This document shows, piece by piece, positions 1 to 8,397 of a stretch of DNA of 64,000 nucleotides. Numbering within the stretch: position 1 is the first letter of the stretch; each line of letters starts with the position of its first letter. This DNA is from Mesorhizobium amorphae CCNWGS0123 (GTDB lineage Bacteria; Pseudomonadota; Alphaproteobacteria; Rhizobiales; Rhizobiaceae): the NCBI RefSeq assembly GCF_001686985.1, contig NZ_CP015318.1, forward strand, positions 5,020,001-5,084,000, in the 5' to 3' direction. A program made the position numbers and the translations under genes. Below the pieces are notes generated by a model, which was not told the origin of the DNA, made no database searches, and saw only the letters and a program-made list of their open reading frames with translations.

Positions 1-595
1 TCTCCTTCTCGCCCTGCAGATGGACATCGAAGATGTAGCTGCCGCCCTTGCGCTCGGCGATCAGCGTCGGCACCCGTATGCGCTGCTCGATGCGGGCAAG
101 GATCGGGTCCTCGGCATTGGCCTTTGCCTCGTCGGAGAAATAGAGCCGGGTGTGCAGGCCGATATTGATGCCGCGCGCCACGATCCACAGGCTGACATGC
201 GGCGCCATCAGCCGCCCGTCGCGGAACGGTACGCGGCCGGGCTTGATCGTCTGGAAGCTGCACAGACCGGTTTCCATGTCGCTCGGGCAGCGGCCCCATC
301 CCAAGAAATCCGGATCGGCTGCTCCGCGCAATTCGGCCGGCGAATTGTAGAGCCCATTGGCGTCGGCCTGCCAGATCTCGATCAGCGCATCCCTGAGCGG
401 CGTACCGGTGCCGTCGAGCACCCGGATCTCGAGCCCGATCCGCTCGCCTTGGGTCTTGTCGTTGACCATCGAAGCGCCGAGATCGGCCGGATAGACCCCA
501 CCGATGCCGCAGAAGTTGGGCGTCAGCCCGATATGCACATAGGGGCCGGCGGTCTGCGAGGGGCTTTCCTTGAGACGGTCGAGCGACTGCGCCAT
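1..595 (-). CDS. pcaG: Protocatechuate 3,4-dioxygenase alpha subunit (3' end cut by window edge)
   Basis: This is the non-catalytic alpha subunit of the non-haem iron(III) enzyme that opens the ring of protocatechuate between the two hydroxyls to give beta-carboxy-cis,cis-muconate. About 198 codons are visible. The family is about 200 residues long, so only the last few residues and the stop lie outside the window. The N-terminus (MAQSLDRLKESPSQTAGPYV) carries the typical SPSQTAGPYxxIG motif, followed by the intradiol dioxygenase core (EIWQADANG, PHVSLWIVARG). The ATG shares one base with the pcaH stop (TGATG), so the subunits are translationally coupled. It is the last visible gene of pcaDCHG. 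Confidence 0.95.
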   Translation of the reverse strand, partial: MAQSLDRLKESPSQTAGPYVHIGLTPNFCGIGGVYPADLGASMVNDKTQGERIGLEIRVLDGTGTPLRDALIEIWQADANGLYNSPAELRGAADPDFLGWGRCPSDMETGLCSFQTIKPGRVPFRDGRLMAPHVSLWIVARGINIGLHTRLYFSDEAKANAEDPILARIEQRIRVPTLIAERKGGSYIFDVHLQGEKE

Positions 596-1347
596 CAATT
601 GCCCTCCGGCCGGTTCTCGAACAGCGAGGCGCGCCGTCCGCGCAGCACGATGTCGAACTTGTAGGCGCGTGCATCCATCGGGATCGTCGCCTGCATGTCC
701 AGGGCGGCGACCAGCGTCTCGATTGCAGCCTTGTCGCGAATGCCGCGCACGATCGGGCAATGCCAGATCAGCGGATCGCCTTCGAAATACATCTGCGTGA
801 TCAGCCGCTGCGCGAAGGCATGGCCGAAGATCGAGAAATGGATGTGTGAGGGCCGCCAGTCATTGGGCCCGTTCGGCCAGGGATAGGGCCCGGGCTTGAC
901 GGTGCGAAAAGCATAGCCGCCATCCTCGCCGGTGATGGTGCGGCCGCAGCCGCCGAAATTCGGGTCGAGCGGCGCCAGATAGCCGTCCTTCTTGTGGCGG
1001 TAGCGGCCGCCTGAATTGGCCTGCCAGAATTCGAGCAGCGCGCCCGACACGCCCTTGCCGCGCTCGTCGAGCACCTTTCCGTAGACGATGATGCGCTCGC
1101 CGATGGCACTTTCGCCGGGCCTGGCGAAATTGTGGATCAGATCGTTGTCGAGTTCGCCGAGCATGGCGTGGCCGAACACCGGGCCGGTGAGTTCCGACGC
1201 TGTGTTGTCGAACGCCAGCAGCGCCTTCTGCGGCGAGCGCAGCACGGAGGTCTTGTAGCCCGGCGTCAGCACCGGCGGGTGCCATGTCCGGTCGCGCTGG
1301 AAGAAGGCACCGGTCTCCGGCATCCGGTTCGAGCCGGGCTCAGGCAT
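595..1347 (-). CDS. pcaH: Protocatechuate 3,4-dioxygenase beta subunit
   Basis: This is the catalytic, iron-binding subunit (250 aa) of protocatechuate 3,4-dioxygenase. The expected ligands are visible: a Tyr in the RYRHKKDGY segment, a Tyr in GPYPWPN, and two His in RPSHIHFS. The start was set at the ATG giving MPEPGSNRMPETG, because it overlaps the pcaC stop by 8 bp, the same arrangement as pcaC on pcaD. The reading frame stays open upstream to 1521, but that part is pcaC in another frame and does not look like a dioxygenase. It works with PcaG in an (alpha-beta)n complex in the cytoplasm. Confidence 0.96.
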   Translation of the reverse strand: MPEPGSNRMPETGAFFQRDRTWHPPVLTPGYKTSVLRSPQKALLAFDNTASELTGPVFGHAMLGELDNDLIHNFARPGESAIGERIIVYGKVLDERGKGVSGALLEFWQANSGGRYRHKKDGYLAPLDPNFGGCGRTITGEDGGYAFRTVKPGPYPWPNGPNDWRPSHIHFSIFGHAFAQRLITQMYFEGDPLIWHCPIVRGIRDKAAIETLVAALDMQATIPMDARAYKFDIVLRGRRASLFENRPEGN

Positions 1348-1750
1348 GGGCGCTCTTGCCTCCGTCCATTTGCGAGAACACCTCCTTGGCGATCTTGAAG
1401 GCGCGGTTTGCCGCCGGCACGCCGGCATAGATCGCGACGTGCAGGAACGCCTCGCAGATATCGTCGCGCGAAGCGCCAGTGTTGGCGGTGGCGCGCACAT
1501 GCATGGCCACCTCCTCATCATGGCCGAGTGCCGCCAGCAGCGCCAGCGTCACGATCGAGCGCTCACGATGACTCCAACCGGGCCGCGCCCACACGGTTCC
1601 CCAGGCGGCCTCGGTGATCAGGTGCTGGAACGGCCGGTCGAAATCGGTGGCGGCGTCCTCGGCGCGATCGACATGCGGATCGCCGAGCACCGAACGCCTG
1701 ACCGACAGTCCGGCGCGGAATGCGTTTGTATTCTTCGACACTTCATCCAT
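1340..1750 (-). CDS. pcaC: 4-carboxymuconolactone decarboxylase
   Basis: This 136-residue protein decarboxylates gamma-carboxymuconolactone to beta-ketoadipate enol-lactone, the third step of the protocatechuate branch. The AhpD-like CMD fold is recognisable from FQHLITEAAWGTVWARPG, RERSIVTLALLAALGH and ANTGASRDDICEAFLH. Its length matches the family (about 130 aa). The frame is open to an ATG at 1783, but the ATG at 1750 (MDEVSKNTNAF) gives the usual N-terminus and an 8-bp overlap with pcaD, so I use that one. Confidence 0.95.
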   Translation of the reverse strand: MDEVSKNTNAFRAGLSVRRSVLGDPHVDRAEDAATDFDRPFQHLITEAAWGTVWARPGWSHRERSIVTLALLAALGHDEEVAMHVRATANTGASRDDICEAFLHVAIYAGVPAANRAFKIAKEVFSQMDGGKSAHA

Positions 1751-2552
1751 GAGTTTGCTTTCCATCGGCAAGCGAAGCGACAAAGTCGCGGATCAGCGCG
1801 GTGAGCGCTTCGGGCTGCTCGACGCAGGGGATGTGCCCGGCGTCGCGGATCACCTCGAAGCGCGCGCCGGGGATGAGGTCGGCCAGCGAGCGCACCAGCT
1901 CGGGCGGCGTCGAACCGTCCTGGTCGCCGACGACGCAGAGCGTCGGCACCGCGATGCGGCGCGCGGCTTCGGTGAAATCCGCGTCGCGGACGGCGGCGCA
2001 GGTCCCGACATAACCGGCAAGCGCCTGCCTGGTCAGCATGTTCCAATAGCCGTCAAGCTCGGCCGAACGCGCCGTGTGGAAGGCGGGGGTGAACCACATT
2101 TTGAGCACCCCATCGGCAATCTCCTGGATGCCCTTGCTTTCGACCGTTGCAATGCGCGCGTTCCAGCTGTCGGCCGTGCCGATCTTGTGCGCCGTGTCCG
2201 ACAGGACAAGGCCTTCGACAGCTTCGGGGCGCCGCGCATAAAATCCTTGTGCGATGAGCCCACCCACCGACAGGCCGCACAGCACGACCTTGCCAAGGCC
2301 GAGATGATCGATGAGGCCGCAGAGATCGTCGACATGGTCGTCGATCGAGTTGATACCGCCAATGTCGGAGAGCCCGTGGCCACGCTTGTCGTAGACGAGC
2401 AGAGGCATTTCACCATCGAGCGCCGAGACAATTTCGTCCCAGATCCGGAAGTCGGTTCCCAGCGAATTGATGAACACGATCGGGCGCGCATTGCCAGCTG
2501 CCGGCCTGTAGCGGTGATGCAGCGTGATGCCGCCGATGCTGACGAATGGCAC
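1743..2552 (-). CDS. pcaD: 3-oxoadipate enol-lactonase
   Basis: This alpha/beta hydrolase (269 aa) converts beta-ketoadipate enol-lactone to beta-ketoadipate. The nucleophile elbow is in CGLSVGGLIAQGF, the acid in VVGDQDGSTPPE, and the catalytic His in DAGHIPCVEQPE. The start is GTG at 2552, supported by a strong Shine-Dalgarno GGAGGA on the minus strand at 2563-2568, about 10 bp upstream. It is the first gene of the operon and diverges from pcaQ across 92 bp containing a PcaQ box. The order pcaDCHG under PcaQ is the arrangement known from Agrobacterium and Sinorhizobium. Confidence 0.95.
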   Translation of the reverse strand: MPFVSIGGITLHHRYRPAAGNARPIVFINSLGTDFRIWDEIVSALDGEMPLLVYDKRGHGLSDIGGINSIDDHVDDLCGLIDHLGLGKVVLCGLSVGGLIAQGFYARRPEAVEGLVLSDTAHKIGTADSWNARIATVESKGIQEIADGVLKMWFTPAFHTARSAELDGYWNMLTRQALAGYVGTCAAVRDADFTEAARRIAVPTLCVVGDQDGSTPPELVRSLADLIPGARFEVIRDAGHIPCVEQPEALTALIRDFVASLADGKQTHG

Positions 2553-2622
2553 GATTTCGATCCTCCGCTGCTACCTTGCACTAGGTGTTTGGTTCGGTAA
2601 AATGATATTTTGCGGCATTTCA

Positions 2623-2638
2623 TTAACTTGGGGGTTAT
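2623..2638. promoter_or_regulatory. Predicted PcaQ binding site
   Basis: Read on the minus strand, the site is ATAACC-CCCA-AGTTAA. This matches 11 of 12 positions of the rhizobial PcaQ dyad ATAACC-N4-GGTTAA. It lies 70-86 bp upstream of the pcaD GTG and 6 bp upstream of the pcaQ ATG, which suits activation of pcaDCHG and autorepression of pcaQ. The match is seen in the sequence; binding is inferred from the known PcaQ regulon. Confidence 0.8.
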
Positions 2639-2644
2639 CGAACC

Positions 2645-3562
2645 ATGGCCGAAAGCCGCATCCGCTTCAGACACCTGCAGGCGTTTCTCGAAGTGGCGCG
2701 GCAAGGCAGCGTGGCGCGCGCCGCCGATTTCCTGCATGTCAGCGCGCCGGCGGTGACCAAGACATTGCGCGAACTGGAAGAGGCGCTCGGCATCGCCGTC
2801 GTCGAACGCGACGGCCGCGGCATAAGGGTGACGCGGCTCGGCGAGATCTTCCTCGGCCATGCCGGCACGGCAGTCACCGCGCTGAAGCGCGGCGTCGATT
2901 CCGTCCGCCAGGACGGCGCCATCAACCGCCACCCGATCCGCATCGGCGCGCTACCCACCGTGTCGGCGCGGGTGATGCCGCTCGCCATGAACCTGTTCCT
3001 GAGCGAGAACACCGGCGCCGCGATCAAGATCGTCACCGGCGAAAATGCGGTGCTTCTGGAACAGCTGCGCGTCGGCGCGCTCGACCTCGTCGTCGGCCGG
3101 CTCGCGGCGCCGGAAAACATGACCGGCTTCTTCTTCGAGCATCTCTATTCCGAACAGGTGCTGTTCGTGGTGCGGGCCGGACATCCGTTGCTCGAGCCTG
3201 GCCAGGATGTGTTCGCCCGCCTCGACGAATTCCCTGTGCTGATGCCAACGCGGGAATCCGTCATCCGCCCCTTCGTCGACCGCCTGTTCATCACCAATGG
3301 CATGACGGCGCCGGCGACCGAGATCGAGACCGTCTCGGATTCCTTCGGCCGTTCCTTCATGCGCCAAAGCAATGCCGTCTGGATCATCTCGGCCGGCGTC
3401 GTCGCCAACGAAATCGCCAGCGGCGCCTTCGTCGCCTTGCCGGTCAACACCGAGGAGACCAAGGGACCGGTTGGCCTGACGATGCGCACCGACACCGCCC
3501 CCTCGCCGGCCTTCACCATCCTGCTGCAGACCATCCGCGAGGCGGCCAGCCACCACGCCTGA
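2645..3562 (+). CDS. pcaQ: LysR-type activator of the pca operon
   Basis: This 305-residue LysR-family regulator has an N-terminal winged helix-turn-helix (residues about 5-65, with RAADFLHVSAPAVTKTLREL as recognition region) and a C-terminal periplasmic-binding-like effector domain. Length and sequence style match PcaQ, which responds to beta-carboxy-muconate or gamma-carboxymuconolactone and activates pcaDCHG. The divergent position next to pcaD and the PcaQ box between them support the name. The ATG at 2645 gives the canonical N-terminus IRFRHLQAFLEVARQGS. The upstream ribosome binding site is weak, and the box sits almost on top of the start region. Confidence 0.92.
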   Translation: MAESRIRFRHLQAFLEVARQGSVARAADFLHVSAPAVTKTLRELEEALGIAVVERDGRGIRVTRLGEIFLGHAGTAVTALKRGVDSVRQDGAINRHPIRIGALPTVSARVMPLAMNLFLSENTGAAIKIVTGENAVLLEQLRVGALDLVVGRLAAPENMTGFFFEHLYSEQVLFVVRAGHPLLEPGQDVFARLDEFPVLMPTRESVIRPFVDRLFITNGMTAPATEIETVSDSFGRSFMRQSNAVWIISAGVVANEIASGAFVALPVNTEETKGPVGLTMRTDTAPSPAFTILLQTIREAASHHA

Positions 3563-3570
3563 CGCTGACT

Positions 3571-3613
3571 GCAATTCCGGACGGAAAGCCGCTAGACACT
3601 TTCCTGGATTTGC
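3571..3613. repeat. 43-bp palindromic intergenic repeat, copy 1
   Basis: The element can fold into an imperfect hairpin: its ends GCAATTCC and GGATTTGC are near-complementary, with an inner GGAAA/TTTCC pair. The reverse complement matches the element at 24060-24102 at most positions, and both copies are 43 bp long. It lies between the convergent pcaQ and livF genes and abuts the livF stop codon directly. It resembles a REP-type dispersed palindrome and may end or protect transcripts. Two copies 20 kb apart are seen directly; the wider family is inferred. Confidence 0.7.
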
Positions 3614-4348
3614 TTAATCGACTGAATGCGGCATCGCGGCAACGCCGAGCAGCCTCTCGATGGTCTGCGGACTGGCGCGCAGTGCCGCTGGCGTCCCGGT
3701 CCAGGCGACCCGGCCGCGCTCGAGGATGAGCACCTGATCGGCGAAGTCCAGTGCGGCACGTATCCTTTGCTCGACCAGCAGGATGGTCATGTCGCCGCCG
3801 GAAGCGAGCCGCATCAGCGCCGCCATGAGTTCGTCGCAGATCACGGGCGCCAGTCCTTCGAGCGGCTCGTCAAGCATCAGCACGGATGGACGACCGAGAA
3901 TGGTACGCGCCGTCGTCAGCATCTGCTGTTCGCCGCCTGAGAGCTGGTTGCCGCGATTGCGCCGGCGCTCCTTCAGCCGAGGGAACATGGCGTAAGCCTC
4001 GTCCACGGCCGAGCGCTGGCGATCCTTCAGCCCGACGAAGAGGTTCTCCTCCACGGTCAGCGACGGGAAGATGCCGCGCTCCTGCGGCACGTAGCCGAGG
4101 CCAAGCCAGGCACGCGAGGCGCTGTCCTTGCCGACGATGTCGACGCCTCCCAGCCTGATCTCTCCGGCATGGCGCCGTGTCTGGCCGGCGATCGTGGCGA
4201 GCAGTGTAGACTTGCCGACGCCGTTTCGTCCGAGCACCGCCAGCCTGGCGCCCGCAGGCGATACGAAAGATACATCCTCGAGCACACGGGTCTGACCGTA
4301 GCCGGCGGTCAGACCCGATATCTCAAGCGACGCTGCGGTCATCGGCAT
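3614..4348 (-). CDS. livF: Branched-chain-type ABC importer ATPase, LivF family
   Basis: This is the second nucleotide-binding subunit (244 aa) of a hydrophobic-amino-acid-type (HAAT) importer. Walker A is GRNGVGKST (residues 40-48), the signature LSGGEQQ (136-142), and Walker B VLMLDEP (156-162). The GYVPQERGIFPSLTVEENL stretch is typical of LivF. It overlaps livG by about 20 bp; an alternative ATG lies at 4342. It ends the livK-H-M-G-F run. The substrate is unknown, but the location beside pca genes makes an aromatic acid plausible. Confidence 0.9.
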   Translation of the reverse strand: MPMTAASLEISGLTAGYGQTRVLEDVSFVSPAGARLAVLGRNGVGKSTLLATIAGQTRRHAGEIRLGGVDIVGKDSASRAWLGLGYVPQERGIFPSLTVEENLFVGLKDRQRSAVDEAYAMFPRLKERRRNRGNQLSGGEQQMLTTARTILGRPSVLMLDEPLEGLAPVICDELMAALMRLASGGDMTILLVEQRIRAALDFADQVLILERGRVAWTGTPAALRASPQTIERLLGVAAMPHSVD

Positions 4349-5087
4349 AGCTCCCGAGATAGGCCTCGCGCACGCGTGCGTCCTTGGTCACATCGCCGGG
4401 TGCGCCGTCGAAGATGATCGTGCCGGCGGCCAGGACGATGACCCGTTTGGCAAAACGGAACACGAGATCCATGTCGTGTTCGATCATGAGCACCGCCAGG
4501 TCGGCGGGAAGCCCGGCGAGTGCGGCCTCGATGCGCGGGGTTTCGCTTTGCGGAACACCGGCCGCTGGCTCGTCCAGCAACAACACTTTCGGTCTCAACG
4601 CCAGCGCGAACGCAATCTCCAGCAGCCGCTGTTGCCCGTAGGCGATCTCCGCAACCTTGCGGTCGGCGGCGGCCTCCAGGCCAAGCGTGCGCAGCAGCGC
4701 CTCGCTCTCGTCGAGGACTTCAGGCATCGACCAGAGCGTTCCGTACAGGCGGCCGGTACGGCCCTGGCGCTGCAGGACGGCGAGTGCGAGATGCTCCCGC
4801 GGCGTCATCTCCGGGAACAGACGCGTGACCTGAAAGGATCGTACCAGGCCGCGCTGCACGCGCTGCATCGGATTCATGCCGTTGAGCGGCTCGCCAGCGA
4901 TGCGGACGACCCCTGAATCCGGTTTCAGATGGCCGGTGACGAGATTGACGAACGTGGTCTTGCCGGCGCCGTTCGGCCCGATCAGCGCCACGCGGTCGCC
5001 TGGCGCCATCGCCAGCGAGACGGCCTGGGTCACCGCCAGCCCGCCGAAGGCCTTGCTCAGTCGCTCGACCTCGAATACCGCGCTCAT
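4323..5087 (-). CDS. livG: Branched-chain-type ABC importer ATPase, LivG family
   Basis: This is the first ATPase of the importer (254 aa). Walker A is GPNGAGKT (37-44). The signature motif is the LivG-style IAYGQQRLLEIA instead of LSGGQ, followed by Walker B KVLLLDEP. The reading frame stays open upstream to 5570 because it runs antiparallel-frame through livM, but the ATG at 5087 (MSAVFEVERLSKAFGGLAV) gives the family N-terminus and a 4-bp overlap with the livM stop. Confidence 0.9.
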   Translation of the reverse strand: MSAVFEVERLSKAFGGLAVTQAVSLAMAPGDRVALIGPNGAGKTTFVNLVTGHLKPDSGVVRIAGEPLNGMNPMQRVQRGLVRSFQVTRLFPEMTPREHLALAVLQRQGRTGRLYGTLWSMPEVLDESEALLRTLGLEAAADRKVAEIAYGQQRLLEIAFALALRPKVLLLDEPAAGVPQSETPRIEAALAGLPADLAVLMIEHDMDLVFRFAKRVIVLAAGTIIFDGAPGDVTKDARVREAYLGSYADDRSVA

Positions 5088-6085
5088 CTTCGCCTCCACT
5101 GATCGAACAGATGGGCGGCCGTGCCAAAAATGCCGCGCGGCGCAAACAGCACGACGCCGACCAGCAGCGCGCCCATGATCGTCAGCCAGTGGAACGGGTT
5201 GGCGGCGGAAACGAAATCCTCGAACAGCATGAAGACGACCGTGCCGATGATCGCGCCGTAGAGCGATCCGGTGCCGCCGATCACCAGCATCACCAGCGCC
5301 TGCGCCGAGAGGGTGAAGCTCAGGCTGTCGAGGCCCACCACCTGGGTGGAGATTGCATTGAGGCCACCGCCGACGCCGGCGACCAGGCCGGAGATGATGT
5401 ACATCTTGAGCAGCGTCTTGCGCACCGACGCACCCATTGCCGCAACCCGGATCGGATCCTGCCGGATGCCGCGGCAGAGCATGCCGAACGGAGAGCGGGA
5501 CAGGCGCTGCAGCAGGAAGAAGACGATCACCAGCAGCGCTATCCCCAGCCCATAGGCGGTGCGTCCCCAAAGATCGAATGCGAAAACGCCGAACAGCGGG
5601 CTTGGCGCAATGTCCGTCAGGCCATCGCTACCGCCGGTCCAGCTCGCGGCCTTGTTGGCCGCCTCGTGAAAGAGATTGACGATGGCGATCGAAAGCACGA
5701 GTTGCCCGAGCCCGTGGCCGCGCAGGACGACGAGGCCGGATATCAAGCCGGCGACCGCGCCGCCGGCGGCGCCTGCCGCAATCATGGCGATCGGGTCGGT
5801 AATGCCGAAATGCGCTGCGGCGATACCGGCGGCATAAGCACCCGCACCGAACAGCGCGGCGTGGCCGAGTGTCGCCACGCCGCAGAAGCCGGTCACGAGA
5901 TCGACCGACAGCACCAGCATGACGATGCCTATGACGCGCGTCAGCAGCGCAAGATTGTTGGGAAACAGCAGATAGAAGATGATCGCGGCGGCCAGGATCG
6001 CCGCAAGGCCGATCCAGTCAGCCGAAGCGGAGAAACGCGGCCTGGCGACTTGCCCGGCGAGGCTTGCAGGATGATCGGCGTCCAT
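5084..6085 (-). CDS. livM: Branched-chain-type ABC importer permease, LivM family
   Basis: This inner-membrane permease (333 aa) has about eight to ten hydrophobic segments, beginning with WIGLAAILAAAIIFYLLFP near residue 25. The LivM-type motif GYGCGxAALGHAALFGAG is present as FCGVATLGHAALFGAGAYAA. The cytoplasmic EAA-like loop around RRPFGM/ CRGIRQDPIRVAAMG contacts the ATPases. It overlaps livG by 4 bp and follows livH after 3 bp. Confidence 0.9.
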   Translation of the reverse strand: MDADHPASLAGQVARPRFSASADWIGLAAILAAAIIFYLLFPNNLALLTRVIGIVMLVLSVDLVTGFCGVATLGHAALFGAGAYAAGIAAAHFGITDPIAMIAAGAAGGAVAGLISGLVVLRGHGLGQLVLSIAIVNLFHEAANKAASWTGGSDGLTDIAPSPLFGVFAFDLWGRTAYGLGIALLVIVFFLLQRLSRSPFGMLCRGIRQDPIRVAAMGASVRKTLLKMYIISGLVAGVGGGLNAISTQVVGLDSLSFTLSAQALVMLVIGGTGSLYGAIIGTVVFMLFEDFVSAANPFHWLTIMGALLVGVVLFAPRGIFGTAAHLFDQWRRR

Positions 6086-6088
6086 CCG

Positions 6089-6949
6089 TCAGGCCTTTCC
6101 AAGAAGGCCGCGCGGAAACGCGCAGACGATGGCGATCACGGCAAGGTAGAAGAAGAATTCGCCATATTCCGGCACCAGATAGCGCCCCGTCGTGTCGATC
6201 GCGCCAAGCACCAGGCAGGCAAGCAAGGCACCGCCGATCGAGCCGGCTCCGCCGACCGAGACGACGACGAGGAAAGTCACCATGTAGCGCAACGCGTAGT
6301 AGGGCTCGATCGGCAGCAGCTCGGCGCCGACGATGCCGCCGAACGCGGCAAGGCCGACCGAGATCGCGAAGCTCGCCGCGTAGACGTATTTCGTCCTGAC
6401 GCCGAGCGCGGCAGCCATCGGCGTGTTGTCCACCGAGGCGCGCAGCTTCACCCCGAAGGGCGTCCGCTCGACGAGATACCAGAGAGCCGCGGCGACGGCG
6501 AGGCCGCACAGGATCGCGAACAGCTTGTGCGCGGCAATCGAACGAAAGCCGAGATCGACCGGTCCGCTCAGCATGGCGGGCAGCGGGATGGTCTTGAGCG
6601 TCGGCCCGAACAGATAGTTCGCGATGCCGATGACGCAGAAGGTGATGCCGATCGTCATGAGCACCTGGATGAGTTCCGGCTTGTTGTAGATGCGGCGGTA
6701 GAGCAGTCGCTCGATCGGTGCCGCAATCACGACGGTGCCGGCCACCGCCAGCACGACACCGGCGACATAGCCCAGGCCCAGATCACGCACCGCATAGGAG
6801 GCCAGATAGCCGCCAACCATCGCGAAGGCGCCGTGCGCCAGATTCACCACCCGCATCAGCCCCATTGTCATCGACAGGCCGATCGAGATGACGAACAGCA
6901 CCATGCCGTAGGCAAGGGCGTCGACCGCGATGCTGAGCACGCTCTGCAT
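6089..6949 (-). CDS. livH: Branched-chain-type ABC importer permease, LivH family
   Basis: This inner-membrane permease (286 aa) pairs with LivM. LivH features are visible: an N-terminal hydrophobic start (DALAYGMVLFVISIGLSMTM), the RVVNLAHGAFAMVGGYLA motif, and the loop ERTPFGVKLRASVDNTPMAA. A Shine-Dalgarno GGAG lies about 6 bp before the ATG. A 77-bp gap separates it from the binding-protein gene upstream. Confidence 0.9.
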   Translation of the reverse strand: MQSVLSIAVDALAYGMVLFVISIGLSMTMGLMRVVNLAHGAFAMVGGYLASYAVRDLGLGYVAGVVLAVAGTVVIAAPIERLLYRRIYNKPELIQVLMTIGITFCVIGIANYLFGPTLKTIPLPAMLSGPVDLGFRSIAAHKLFAILCGLAVAAALWYLVERTPFGVKLRASVDNTPMAAALGVRTKYVYAASFAISVGLAAFGGIVGAELLPIEPYYALRYMVTFLVVVSVGGAGSIGGALLACLVLGAIDTTGRYLVPEYGEFFFYLAVIAIVCAFPRGLLGKA

Positions 6950-7026
6950 GTCTCACTCCGAGGGCTCGCCGGCGGACAGGCGCCCGCGGACATGGATCTG
7001 GCGGCTGGGGGCTCGCCTCGGCAAGG

Positions 7027-8199
7027 TTACTTGGCGGCGGCGAGACCGGGATCGGCCATGTTCGCGAACGTCTGGATCTCCTTGTTGTAGTAGGTGCCGT
7101 CAGCGGCCTTGGCGACCTCCCGCAAATAGATGTTCTGCGTGAGGTGGCGGCTTTCGGGATCGATCGACACTGGTCCGCGCGGACTTTCCCAGGCCATGCC
7201 CTTGACGGCGTCGACGGCCTTGGCGGCATCCTGCCTGCCCCCGGTCGCTTCGATCATCTTGTAGATCACCCGCATGCCGTCATAGGCGCCGACCGACGGG
7301 AAGGACAGCTCGGCCGGGTTGCCGATCGCGGCACGCGCCGCCTCGACGAACTTCTTGTTCTCGGGCGAGTCATGCGCGACGGAATAATGGAAGGTGGTCG
7401 TCACGCCGAGAGCGGTATCGCCCAGCGCTGGCAGATCGGATTCCTGCGTCAGGTCGCCAGGTGCCAGGAACTGGATGCCGGCTCCCTTGAGGCCGTTCTC
7501 GTTGTAGGACTTCAGGAAGCCCAGGGTGGTCGGACCGGACGGCAGGAAGGCAAACACGGCCTCGGCGCCGGAGTCCTTCACGCGCTGCATGATCGGACTG
7601 AAATCGGTCGTCGAAAGCGGCATGCGAACCGACTCGACGATCTCGCCGCCATCCGCCTTGAAGGTGGTCGAGAAAGCCGTCTCGGCATCGACACCGGGGC
7701 CGTAGTCGCTGACGACGGTGATGACCTTCTTGATGCCGCGCGCGGTCGCCACCTTTGCCATGGGTACCGACGTCTGCCAGAGCGTGAAGGAGGTGCGCAC
7801 GACGAGCGGGCTCTTGGTCACGATCGCCGACGTGGCCGCGTTCATGATCACCATCGGCACGTTCGCCTGCTCGAGAAGCGGCGTGACCGCCATCGCATCG
7901 GGCGTGAAATAGAATCCGGCGAGATACTGGACGCTCTCCTTGACGACCAGATCCTGGGCAAGTGCCTTGGCTTGTGCGGGGTTGGCTGCCGGAAGGTCGC
8001 GATAGACGATTTCGACGTCGTCGTCGCCGACCTTGGCGCCGTTCAACGCCATCCAGGCGTCGATGCCGGCCTTGAAATTCTTGCCCTGGATGGCGAATGG
8101 ACCGGAGAACGGCCCTACCACGCCGACCTTGATCGTCTCCGCACCAGCGGTTCCGCTGAGCGCTATCGCCGCCACCGCGGCCAGAAGCATGCGTTTCAT
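7027..8199 (-). CDS. Periplasmic binding protein of the Liv/HAAT importer
   Basis: This 390-residue type I periplasmic binding protein (Peripla_BP_6 style) has a signal peptide MKRMLLAAVAAIALSGTAGA, with probable cleavage after AGA. The mature protein starts ETIKVGVVGPFSGPFAIQG, typical of LivK-like proteins. It is the first gene of the importer operon, transcribed toward livH. Binding proteins of this class next to aromatic-degradation genes often take up benzoate-like acids, but nothing in the sequence identifies the ligand, so no symbol is given. The 198 bp upstream (8200-8397) show no gene. Confidence 0.88.
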   Translation of the reverse strand: MKRMLLAAVAAIALSGTAGAETIKVGVVGPFSGPFAIQGKNFKAGIDAWMALNGAKVGDDDVEIVYRDLPAANPAQAKALAQDLVVKESVQYLAGFYFTPDAMAVTPLLEQANVPMVIMNAATSAIVTKSPLVVRTSFTLWQTSVPMAKVATARGIKKVITVVSDYGPGVDAETAFSTTFKADGGEIVESVRMPLSTTDFSPIMQRVKDSGAEAVFAFLPSGPTTLGFLKSYNENGLKGAGIQFLAPGDLTQESDLPALGDTALGVTTTFHYSVAHDSPENKKFVEAARAAIGNPAELSFPSVGAYDGMRVIYKMIEATGGRQDAAKAVDAVKGMAWESPRGPVSIDPESRHLTQNIYLREVAKAADGTYYNKEIQTFANMADPGLAAAK

Positions 8200-8397
8200 G
8201 GCTTTCCTCCCTCAGCAGCCACCCAGCCTCCAGCAGGGTTTTCGACCGCATCGGTCTGGTCTCTCATGCAGAAATGGTGATGTAAAATGAAAATAAGTCG
8301 TCGATTGTTAACCTCCTGGATAGGGAATCCGAAGCGAAGGCGGCCATGGTTTCCGCCGGCGCTGCTTTCGGTCGCCACTGAAACGAGCGGAGCGGTG

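Noticed and set aside
5111..7090. 659-codon plus-strand open frame over livM and livH
   Set aside because: It is antisense to two clear permease genes; the product is rich in Arg, Asp, Gln and His, typical of an antisense shadow in high-GC DNA.
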